This document shows, piece after piece, positions 1 through 5,763 of a stretch of DNA of 5,763 nucleotides (position 1 is its first letter; each line of letters begins with the position of its first letter). The position numbers were made by a program, and so were the translations under genes. The notes beneath the pieces were generated by a model. It was not told where the DNA came from. It saw only the letters and a program-made list of their open reading frames with translations, and did not search any database. Source of the DNA: Bacteroidia bacterium (GTDB lineage Bacteria; Bacteroidota; Bacteroidia; Chitinophagales; Saprospiraceae); NCBI GenBank assembly GCA_030431945.1, contig JAUIIF010000316.1, forward strand, positions 1 through 5,763, in the 5' to 3' direction.

Positions 1-3000
1 TTCATCAGGCCCGGGGCGTAACCTGCACCGTGCGGGATACGGTAGTGCTTGCCGACCTGCGCTCGCCGGTGACGGCAAATTTGGCGCTGACGCAGGTGCA
101 GTGCAATGGCTTGGATGAGCAGTGTAACTTTATCTCCTGCCGCAACCCTACCTTAGGCATTCTGGCTACGCCGGGCAGAACCAGTACTTACGACTACCGT
201 TGGACAGCTCCGCCCGGAGGTAACATTCTCGGCCCCGCCAACGGGCCCGAAATTGTGGTGGACGCCCCCGGCATTTATCAGCTGACCCTGGAGGAGCCGC
301 AGACGGGCTGCCGCCTCGATACCTTCTACGCGATTGGTCTGGACACCCTTCTGCCCAGCGTCAGCGTTACCGGCAACCGGCTCCTGAACTGTGTTGTAGA
401 TACCCTTATCCTCCAGGCAGATACCAATCAATTAAACCTGGAGAATCTGGTGTTCAGCTGGACGGGTGACTGCCTTAGCGGGCCCGTTACGGGGCCGAGA
501 CTATCCCTGACCTGCCCCGGCAACGTAACGCTGACCATTACCAATCAGGCCAGTGGCTGCCGCAACGATACCACCTTTACGGTTCGGCAAGACCTTGCTC
601 CTGCCAACGTGGTCCTGGCACCTGCGGCCCCGCCCATCTCCTGCTATTTTCCCAGCCGCCTGCTGGACGCTTCCGGGTCAGGGTCTGCTAACGGGCTGGC
701 GTACGTCTGGTCCCACGAAAACGGCACCGATACCCTCGGCCGTACCCCTACACTGGTAGCCACCACTGCCGGTACGTATACCCTCGTTGCCGTAGACAGT
801 ATCAGCCGGTGCAGAGATACGGCTACCGTATTTATTCCGGCAGATACCCTGAAGCCCGTCGCTGCCGCCGGCCCGGACGTCCTCAGCCTGAACTGCTACA
901 CCCCCACGCATACGCTGGGGGGGCGTGGCACGAGCCAGGGCCCTGACTTCCGTTACAGTTGGGTGATGGTAAGCGAACCTCTGGATACCCTCGGGCGGGA
1001 CGATACCTTATTCGTGGACGCACCGGGCGGCTTTTTCCGCCTGGCCGTCACCGACGTTTCAAACGGGTGTACCACAATCGACGAAACCAGGGTGCTGCTG
1101 GAACTCGATACGCCCTTCATCCGCCTGGATCCTCCGCTCGCTTTTGATTGCTTCATCGACTCGGTTGCGCTGGACGCCCGGCGAACCAGCCTGAATTATG
1201 ACAATATCCAAAACTGGACTGGTCCTTGCCTCCCCGACAATGTTGATACCAGCCAGGTTTGGGTGTACTGCCCCGGCACTTATTATTACACCGTAATCAA
1301 CGAAGAAACGGGCTGCCGTTCCCAGGATTCCGTGACGGTAGAACTGGCCGATAACAGTGTCGTGGCCCTGCTGCCGGATACCGCTTTCCTGGACTGTGAA
1401 ACCGGACAAACGCGCCTCGATAGAAGTGCGGGAACAGATGCACCGGTGGTGCGCTGGTTTCGGGACGGGACCCCCGTTGCGTTGCTGGGCTTGCGACCGC
1501 GGGTTACGGTACCGGGAACCTATACTTTAGTCTTAGGCAATTTTAACGAAAGCTGTCTGGATACGGCCCGGATCGTGGTGGCCGCTGATTGTCCGGCCCT
1601 GAGTGTGATCGTTCCTCCGGACAGCATAACCTGCGCCAATTCGTTAGTACGGCTGGACGCCACTACCTCCGTACCCGCCGCCGGTCCGAACGTAACGACA
1701 GAATGGTTGATTCCCCCCGGCGCGACGACCCAGGCCGAGGCAGACGAACGGATTCTTACCGTTTTCACCCCGGGCAGGTACGGCTTCGTGATTACCAACC
1801 TTATTTCCGGAGATACCGATACGACATTTGCTGACGTGCGGCGCAACCTGGTGGCCCCGGTAGCGGATGCCGGCCTGCGGGATACCATCACCTGTTACCA
1901 ACGCTCCGTTACCCTGAGTGGAGCCAATAGCTCGCAGGGGCCGCTATTCGATTATTTGTGGACCAATACCGCTGATGATACCCTCGGGCTTACCCAAACC
2001 GTGGAAGTAACTTCCGGAGGGGTGTACCTGCTCCGGGTTACCCAGCGTGAAACTGGTTGCCGAAGTATTGATAATGTGCGAATAGTCAGTGATTTATCCG
2101 TTCCTGATTTAGCCTTTAGTTCAGCTGTGTTACCCTGTGATACGGTCGATTTTCGCCTGGCGGTTATTCCGGACGTTCCGGGGGACTATAATTATGCCTG
2201 GTCCGGACCAGTCATAGTCGCTCAGGCAGATCGTGACACCGTAAGAATCGGGGATAGTGGCACCTACCGGGTAACGGTGACCAACCTGGAAAACGGTTGC
2301 CCGGTAAGCGAAACCGTTGCCGCTACCCGCTTACCCTGCCCGCCTTTTCCGGCTTTGCAGGATACCAGCCTGACCTGTACGGCGGACACGGTAACCCTGA
2401 CGGCTACCTTCCGGGACCCTTGTCAGGGATGTACTTATACCTGGCGACGAAACGGTACCTTGGTGCCGGGGGAAACGGGAACTTCGCTGGCGGTTCACCA
2501 AACGGGAACTTACCGGATAGTGGTTATTAACCAGTTCGGGCTACGGGGACAGGCCGAGGCTGTAGTGACTGATTCCAGGGTGATTCCCGTAGGCAATGCG
2601 GGCCCCGATCAGGTGCTGACTTGTAAGGTGACGGACGTACTGCTGTGGGAGAACCAGCCTGAACCGGCGTTTCCGTACCGTTACGCCTGGATAGATCCAC
2701 AAGGCAATGTTGTGCCTGGGGCGGCAACGGACAGTTTGCGGGTGTCCCGCGGCGGATGGTACCAGTTGGAAACAACCAATGTGTTCAGTGGGTGCCGGGT
2801 GCTGGATTCCGTACTGGTTACCTACGATACGCTCCCGCCCGTCGCCGATGCCGGCCCCGGCAGATTGTTGGATTGTAATAACAAGCGCCGGGTCCTGGAT
2901 GGAATTAACTCCAGCCTGGGCCGGGAGTTTGTATACCGCTGGTCCGGAGGGCCTTCTCCAGCCTGCCTTGAGGGTGTTTCCACCCTCAACCCGCTGGTGC

Positions 3001-5396
3001 GCTGCGGCGGAACTTACCTCCTTCAGGTGACGGATACAATTAACGGATGTGTGGCTACTGCTTCCGTCCAGGTAGAGACCGATGAAGCCCTGCCCGTCGT
3101 GATCCCGCTACCCGACACGAGCGTCAATTGTGCCCGGGATACTTTGTTGCTTTACGGCCAGGACATCACCCGGCCAAGTATCGTTTACGGCTGGGAAGAG
3201 GTGTTGCCGGCGGGTAACCTTCCCTTACCGGAAGTGGCTCCCGGTGTGCTGGAAGTCGTGGCTGACGGTGCGTTTCGTTTTTACATAACCGATACCCTGA
3301 ATGGCTGTGGAAACGACTTTACCGTCCGGGTGACGGCTGATTTAATCCGGCCAGTTGCCAGGGCCGGTATGCCCGACACTTTCTATTGTGCCCTCGACTC
3401 CCTGCTGATTACGGGCAGTGGGACGATTGACAGTGACCTTGAACCCAGGTACAACTGGGTTTCGAGTACCGGCTTCTTCGTGGATAACAGAGACTCAACT
3501 ACGGCAACCGTTTTTCAACCCGATACTTATTTCTTTTCCGTTACTGACCCCCGTAATTCCTGCACGGCCACCGACAGCGTAGTCCTGTTTCGGGATATCG
3601 AAGCGCCGATCGTCTTTGCCGGGCGCGACACCTCCCTTACCTGTACCCGCAGACAGGTACAACTTGCGGGCAGCAGTACCACGGTAAGTGGTCAGGCCAA
3701 TTACTTCTGGACGACCCGGGACGGAAGCATCCTTTTTGGTACGCAAACGGCAGCTGCTACGGTTGATAGTACGGGAAGGTATCAGCTGAACGTAGTTGAT
3801 CCCGTCAATGACTGTTCCGGAGCAGACATCGTCCGGGTGGCAGAGGATACGCTGGCACCCCGGGTAGTTATTGTGCCTCAGCAGGGGCTGGCCCTGAGTT
3901 GTAATTTACCGCAACTACGCCTGAACAGTACCGTAAGCCTTACGCAGGGAAGTCCGATAGTGTACCGCTGGAGCGGCCCGCCGGGTACGGTGCTTGACGG
4001 CCCCGCTGATGAAAACCAATTGTCGGTATCGACCTCCGGAAATTACCGGTTGCGGGCAACCAGTAGTCAAAATGGTTGTGCTGCCACCACTTCGGTACGG
4101 GTCACGGAGGATTTTACGCCTCCTACGGTTAACCTGTTGACCCCGGAGCCATTGAATTGCCAACGGGATAGTGCGGTGCTGCGTTTGGCCAACCCTGACC
4201 CACCCGTTACCTACCGTTTCCGGTGGGTAAACGAAAATGGTCAGTTAATCGGAACGGGTAGCCGGCAGGTGGTCGCAGCGGAAGGGCCATACACCCTGAT
4301 CAGCCGGAACCTGAGTAATGGTTGCCGGGATACGACGAGCACCCTCGTAACGTCAGATACGGTTGCCCCCACGGTGGTGCTGGAGGAGCCTTTGGTCCTC
4401 AATTGCTTCCGGGCACTGACTACGATTGACGGATCGGGCAGTTCGCAGGGACCCGCCTTTGCGTTGAATTGGCGTAGCCCCGGAAATGCTGCCGTGGCGA
4501 GTGCTGACCCCTACATCGTGCGGGGTGATACCCCCGGTTTTTACTACCTGACGGTGGCCAACCAGCGTAATGGTTGTGTAACCACCGATAGTGTTGAATT
4601 GCTGCGCGTAGCGCTGCAGATCGAAGGGGTAGCTATTGAAGTCGATCAGCCGGCCTGTGAAGAAGACCGCGATGGGAGTGTGGAAATTCTCAATGTCACG
4701 GGCGGAACACCGCCGTTCCGGTACCGACTGGACCAGGGCTTACTAACCGACCGGACCTTTTACGAGGGGCTGCCTATCGGCCGGTATGACCTGGAGGTCA
4801 TCGGAGATGATGGCTGTTCCACCGAGACTTCTTTTAGTGTGCTGCCCGGTCAGCAACCAACGCTGACGCTGCGGGAGGATACCCTCATCAGACTTGGCGA
4901 CAGCATACAACTGGATTTTGCCACCAGCTTTGTGAACTGGGATACGCTCATCTGGACGAGTAGCGGTGATCTACCCGCCGTAACGTCCGATTCCTCCATC
5001 TGGGTGCGCCCGCTGGCGTCTCAGTCTTACCGGCTGGTCATCCGGGATGAAGAAGGTTGTTCCGCTTCCGATGCCGTGGTTATTCAGGTAGACGGTACGG
5101 TGGATGTGTACGTACCAACTGCCTTCAGTCCGAACGGTGATGCGAATAATGACCTTTTCCGCCCTTATGCGGGGCCGCAGGTGCAACGTATTCTGGAGTT
5201 CCGGGTCTACGACCGGTGGGGGGAGCTGCTGTATGACCTCAATACTGACCCCTTACGCGAGAGCGGGACGTTTGGCTGGGATGGCAGGTTAGATGGCAAA
5301 CTACTGAACCCACAGGTGTTTATCTGGGAACTTCAGGTCGAACTCGTCGATGGAGCCACGCTGCAACGCTTTGGAGACGTCATCCTGATGCGCTAG
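1..5396 (+). CDS. Giant Ig/PKD-like repeat surface protein with C-terminal T9SS type B sorting domain (CHU_C); 5' end beyond window
   Basis: The frame is open from the left edge (first whole codon at base 3) to the TAG at 5394-5396, giving 1797 visible residues. The first possible start, GTG at 30, is not credible: residues before it already match the closing part of a repeat (G-V-T-C then R-D-T-V-V), so the gene begins upstream and its signal peptide is not visible. Order of modules: tail of a cut repeat, 18 Ig/PKD-like repeats (66 to about 4631), a SprB-type repeat, a divergent PKD-like module, and the CHU_C domain at the C-terminus. CHU_C is known to direct proteins through the type IX secretion system of Bacteroidota, so the product is inferred to be secreted or cell-surface attached, probably an adhesin or structural filament. 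No catalytic domain or membrane segment is seen. Lysine (4), methionine (3) and histidine (4) are almost absent, whereas Asp, Thr, Val and Arg are abundant. The ligand is unknown. No porP/sprF-like partner gene lies directly downstream. Confidence 0.93.
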   Translation, partial: HQARGVTCTVRDTVVLADLRSPVTANLALTQVQCNGLDEQCNFISCRNPTLGILATPGRTSTYDYRWTAPPGGNILGPANGPEIVVDAPGIYQLTLEEPQTGCRLDTFYAIGLDTLLPSVSVTGNRLLNCVVDTLILQADTNQLNLENLVFSWTGDCLSGPVTGPRLSLTCPGNVTLTITNQASGCRNDTTFTVRQDLAPANVVLAPAAPPISCYFPSRLLDASGSGSANGLAYVWSHENGTDTLGRTPTLVATTAGTYTLVAVDSISRCRDTATVFIPADTLKPVAAAGPDVLSLNCYTPTHTLGGRGTSQGPDFRYSWVMVSEPLDTLGRDDTLFVDAPGGFFRLAVTDVSNGCTTIDETRVLLELDTPFIRLDPPLAFDCFIDSVALDARRTSLNYDNIQNWTGPCLPDNVDTSQVWVYCPGTYYYTVINEETGCRSQDSVTVELADNSVVALLPDTAFLDCETGQTRLDRSAGTDAPVVRWFRDGTPVALLGLRPRVTVPGTYTLVLGNFNESCLDTARIVVAADCPALSVIVPPDSITCANSLVRLDATTSVPAAGPNVTTEWLIPPGATTQAEADERILTVFTPGRYGFVITNLISGDTDTTFADVRRNLVAPVADAGLRDTITCYQRSVTLSGANSSQGPLFDYLWTNTADDTLGLTQTVEVTSGGVYLLRVTQRETGCRSIDNVRIVSDLSVPDLAFSSAVLPCDTVDFRLAVIPDVPGDYNYAWSGPVIVAQADRDTVRIGDSGTYRVTVTNLENGCPVSETVAATRLPCPPFPALQDTSLTCTADTVTLTATFRDPCQGCTYTWRRNGTLVPGETGTSLAVHQTGTYRIVVINQFGLRGQAEAVVTDSRVIPVGNAGPDQVLTCKVTDVLLWENQPEPAFPYRYAWIDPQGNVVPGAATDSLRVSRGGWYQLETTNVFSGCRVLDSVLVTYDTLPPVADAGPGRLLDCNNKRRVLDGINSSLGREFVYRWSGGPSPACLEGVSTLNPLVRCGGTYLLQVTDTINGCVATASVQVETDEALPVVIPLPDTSVNCARDTLLLYGQDITRPSIVYGWEEVLPAGNLPLPEVAPGVLEVVADGAFRFYITDTLNGCGNDFTVRVTADLIRPVARAGMPDTFYCALDSLLITGSGTIDSDLEPRYNWVSSTGFFVDNRDSTTATVFQPDTYFFSVTDPRNSCTATDSVVLFRDIEAPIVFAGRDTSLTCTRRQVQLAGSSTTVSGQANYFWTTRDGSILFGTQTAAATVDSTGRYQLNVVDPVNDCSGADIVRVAEDTLAPRVVIVPQQGLALSCNLPQLRLNSTVSLTQGSPIVYRWSGPPGTVLDGPADENQLSVSTSGNYRLRATSSQNGCAATTSVRVTEDFTPPTVNLLTPEPLNCQRDSAVLRLANPDPPVTYRFRWVNENGQLIGTGSRQVVAAEGPYTLISRNLSNGCRDTTSTLVTSDTVAPTVVLEEPLVLNCFRALTTIDGSGSSQGPAFALNWRSPGNAAVASADPYIVRGDTPGFYYLTVANQRNGCVTTDSVELLRVALQIEGVAIEVDQPACEEDRDGSVEILNVTGGTPPFRYRLDQGLLTDRTFYEGLPIGRYDLEVIGDDGCSTETSFSVLPGQQPTLTLREDTLIRLGDSIQLDFATSFVNWDTLIWTSSGDLPAVTSDSSIWVRPLASQSYRLVIRDEEGCSASDAVVIQVDGTVDVYVPTAFSPNGDANNDLFRPYAGPQVQRILEFRVYDRWGELLYDLNTDPLRESGTFGWDGRLDGKLLNPQVFIWELQVELVDGATLQRFGDVILMR
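66..4631 (+). repeat. 18 tandem protein-coding repeats of about 85 codons (Ig/PKD-like beta-sandwich units)
   Basis: Taking the proline that opens most units as the boundary, units start at 66, 354, 600, 855, 1113, 1356, 1593, 1857, 2103, 2340, 2586, 2838, 3093, 3351, 3606, 3858, 4122 and 4368. Lengths run from 79 to 96 residues, mean about 85. The shared pattern is P-V-x-x-A/x-x, a first Cys about 9-14 residues in, L-x-G/x-S-S-x-G, an aromatic-x-Trp near residue 35, a G-x-Y strand, then N-G-C-x-x-x-D-S/T-V and D-T/x-x-x-P into the next unit. This Cys-Trp-Cys layout suggests a small disulfide-braced beta sandwich; the fold assignment is inference. The units are strongly diverged at the DNA level, sharing only short in-phase words such as GATACCCTCGG at 729, 984 and 1977. 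Subtypes are visible: S-x-G-x-x-F/Y units (4, 8, 12, 18), P-P-G units (1, 7, 16), and four-Cys units (2, 5, 12). Confidence 0.88.
4632..4859 (+). other. SprB-type repeat module in the surface protein
   Basis: This roughly 76-residue segment departs from the preceding repeats. It reads P-A-C, then D-G-S-V-E-I, then G-G-T-P-P-F-R-Y, then G-L-P-I-G-R-Y and finally D-D-G-C-S-T. That succession (C...DGsi...GGtpPyxY...GLpxGxYxxxV.D..GCs) is the signature of the SprB repeat, named after the Flavobacterium johnsoniae gliding adhesin SprB and common just ahead of CHU_C domains. It carries two cysteines, as expected. It probably acts as a stalk unit close to the secretion-proximal end; that role is inferred from position. 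The boundaries are accurate to about ten codons. Confidence 0.8.
4860..5096 (+). other. Divergent PKD/Ig-like module before the sorting domain
   Basis: About 79 residues link the SprB-type module to CHU_C. The segment has L-G-D-S-I-Q-L-D, a central D-T-L-I-W strand, S-Y-R-L-V-I-R-D and E-E-G-C-S-A-S-D, the usual shape of the last beta-sandwich before CHU_C in such proteins. Family members often carry a Cys pair between the central Trp and the last strand; here that region is P-A-V-T-S-D-S-S with no cysteine. The module therefore has a single, unpaired Cys (in E-G-C), unlike all 18 upstream repeats. Confidence 0.65.
5097..5393 (+). other. CHU_C / gliding motility-associated C-terminal domain (T9SS type B sorting signal)
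   Basis: The last 99 residues contain the recognisable succession P-T-A-F-S-P-N-G-D-x-x-N-D-x-F-R-P, then F-R-V-Y-D-R-W-G-E-L-L-Y, then G-W-D-G-R-L-D-G-K and F-I-W-E-L-Q-V, ending G-D-V-I-L-M-R. This is the domain described as gliding motility-associated C-terminal (TIGR04131 / CHU_C), which is known to send proteins to the type IX secretion apparatus. The domain is complete, with all landmarks in order, so the 3' end of the gene is intact. One of the four lysines of the whole visible protein sits here, in D-G-K-L-L. Confidence 0.95.
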
Positions 5397-5459
5397 TGCA
5401 TCATTAGCCTGGCACGGTCTTCCCCCTCCACGCTGCTGCGCGTTTACTCCGGTTCGTAA

Positions 5460-5480
5460 TTCTTGTCTTCAGGACAAGAA
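5460..5480 (+). terminator. Perfect 8-bp hairpin downstream of the surface protein; candidate terminator without a T tract
   Basis: TTCTTGTC (5460-5467) pairs perfectly with GACAAGAA (5473-5480) around a five-base TTCAG loop, 64 bases after the TAG stop. Its place between two genes, ahead of a separate promoter, suits a transcription end. The bases after the stem (GGAAGCCGTT) contain no T run and the stem is not GC-rich, so it is not a canonical intrinsic terminator. It could instead protect the 3' end of the mRNA. Confidence 0.4.
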
Positions 5481-5483
5481 GGA

Positions 5484-5497
5484 AGCCGTTAGCCGTT
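5484..5497 (+). repeat. Tandem 7-bp duplication AGCCGTT x2
   Basis: AGCCGTT at 5484-5490 is followed directly by a second copy at 5491-5497, between the hairpin and the promoter. It is noncoding. Two copies of seven bases may be chance, and I assign no function. Confidence 0.45.
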
Positions 5498-5517
5498 GGA
5501 AATTTGCCCCATTGTTA

Positions 5518-5551
5518 TTTGTAGCAAAGCAAAGGGTAAAAGTTAACTTTG
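5518..5551 (+). promoter_or_regulatory. Bacteroidota-type promoter for the aminotransferase gene
   Basis: TAACTTTG at 5544-5551 matches the Bacteroidota -7 consensus TAnnTTTG exactly. A TTTG at 5518-5521 lies 22 bases upstream, within the usual spacing for the -33 element (TTG/TTTG). Transcription would start around 5555-5560, giving a leader of about 25-30 bases before the ATG. That leader is A-rich and has no GGAGG-like ribosome site, as is normal in this phylum. The aminotransferase is therefore likely transcribed independently of the large gene. Confidence 0.65.
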
Positions 5552-5552
5552 C
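5529..5552. promoter_or_regulatory. Inverted repeat GCAAAG...CTTTGC over the -7 box, possible operator
   Basis: GCAAAG (5529-5534) and CTTTGC (5547-5552) form a perfect 6-bp inverted repeat with a 12-base centre, and the right arm covers the TTTG half of the -7 box. A further GCAAAG copy at 5524-5529 overlaps the left arm by one base, so there are two direct left arms. A repressor site is one reading. The other is coincidence, because the right arm is partly dictated by the promoter consensus. Confidence 0.25.
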
Positions 5553-5584
5553 GTAATCTTAAAAAGAACCCCGTAAAATCTGCT

Positions 5585-5763
5585 ATGACTTCTACCAAGA
5601 CCTCCCCACTCAGCGACCGCGTTACGCAAATGCAAGAATCCGCAACCCTGCGGATGGCCGCCCTGGGCCGTGAAGTAAAGGCACAAGGGCATGATGTGAT
5701 CAGCCTTAGCCTCGGTGAACCCGATTTTGATACTCCGGTACACATCAAAGATGCTGCTAAAGA
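5585..5763 (+). CDS. PLP-dependent class I/II aminotransferase, aspartate aminotransferase-like (N-terminal part, cut by window edge)
   Basis: Fifty-nine codons are visible from ATG 5585 before the window ends; the full family length is about 400 residues. After a short S-P-L-S-D-R-V opening come E-S-A-T-L-R-M-A, a helix ending K-A-Q-G-H-D-V-I, and the hallmark S-L-G-E-P-D-F-D-T-P, which forms part of the substrate pocket in bacterial aspartate/aromatic aminotransferases of fold type I (subgroup I-gamma). The PLP-binding lysine lies beyond the window. The expected reaction is amino transfer between aspartate (or a related amino acid) and 2-oxoglutarate in the cytoplasm; exact substrate preference cannot be read from this part. 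The start is secure: an in-frame TAA at 5537-5539 lies upstream, and the only alternative, TTG at 5549, falls inside the -7 box. Unlike the gene before it, it uses lysine normally (4 in 59 residues). Confidence 0.92.
   Translation, partial: MTSTKTSPLSDRVTQMQESATLRMAALGREVKAQGHDVISLSLGEPDFDTPVHIKDAAK

Noticed and set aside
30..32. GTG as the start codon of the large gene
   Set aside because: In-frame codons before it already encode the conserved end of a repeat, and no signal peptide follows it. It is an internal valine.
2421..2432. C-Q-G-C (CxxC) in repeat 10 as a thioredoxin-like or metal-binding site
   Set aside because: There is no thioredoxin context. It lies in the loop before the central Trp of a beta-sandwich repeat and is better explained as structural disulfide cysteines, although the exact pairing in this four-Cys unit is unclear.
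66..4631. The tandem array as a DNA-level repeat (CRISPR, satellite or phase-variable tract)
   Set aside because: Units are about 85 codons, in frame and poorly conserved at the base level; periodicity exists only in the protein. No short identical repeats with unique spacers and no slippage-prone homopolymer tracts were seen.
153..5186. Many open frames of 60-120 codons on the minus strand and in the other plus-strand frames within the large gene
   Set aside because: They lie entirely inside a strongly supported coding frame with continuous repeat structure, match no family I recognise, and are expected by chance in GC-rich sequence opposite a frame rich in GAT-ACC-type codons.
5515..5748. 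Two overlapping minus-strand open frames across the intergenic gap and the aminotransferase start
   Set aside because: They are antisense to the clear aminotransferase N-terminus, cross its promoter, and have no recognisable protein features.

Overview
The window holds the 3' part of one very large gene, a 188-bp intergenic gap, and the first 59 codons of a second gene, all on the + strand. The organism is most likely a member of the Bacteroidota, plausibly a marine or environmental Saprospiria/Lewinella-like bacterium. Three things point there: the C-terminus of the large protein is the gliding-motility/type IX secretion (T9SS) sorting domain CHU_C, which is confined to that phylum; the second gene is preceded by an exact Bacteroidota -7 promoter box (TAnnTTTG); and neither start nor spacer shows a Shine-Dalgarno sequence. 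The family-level guess rests on protein style and moderately high GC and is only an inference.

Bases 1-5396: a 5'-truncated reading frame of 1797 visible residues with no credible start inside the window. It encodes a secreted multidomain surface protein. It opens with the tail of a repeat cut by the window edge. Then come 18 complete tandem Ig/PKD-like beta-sandwich repeats of about 79-96 residues (66 to about 4631), one SprB-type repeat (about 4632-4859), one more divergent PKD-like module (about 4860-5096), and the CHU_C sorting domain (5097-5393). The likely route is Sec export, then T9SS passage across the outer membrane, with CHU_C as the address, giving a long cell-surface adhesin or stalk. 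The Sec signal peptide would lie upstream, out of view.

The repeats are old and diverged but follow strict rules. Each has a Cys near its start and a central aromatic-x-Trp, and most have a GxY strand and a closing N-G-C. Every one of the 18 units carries an even number of cysteines, provided two linker cysteines are assigned to the unit that follows. Those two units (7 and 10) are exactly the two that lost the closing Cys. The protein is also almost devoid of lysine: 4 in 1797 residues, against roughly 110 arginines.

Bases 5397-5584: the intergenic gap, with an 8-bp hairpin that may end transcription of the large gene, a short tandem duplication, and a Bacteroidota-type promoter overlapped by an inverted repeat. 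Bases 5585-5763: the start of a PLP-dependent aspartate-type aminotransferase. This is a metabolic gene with its own promoter and no evident functional tie to the adhesin.

I see no mobile element, CRISPR array or RNA gene. The window does not show a recognisably new system; the most unusual content is the cysteine bookkeeping and the composition of the giant repeat protein.
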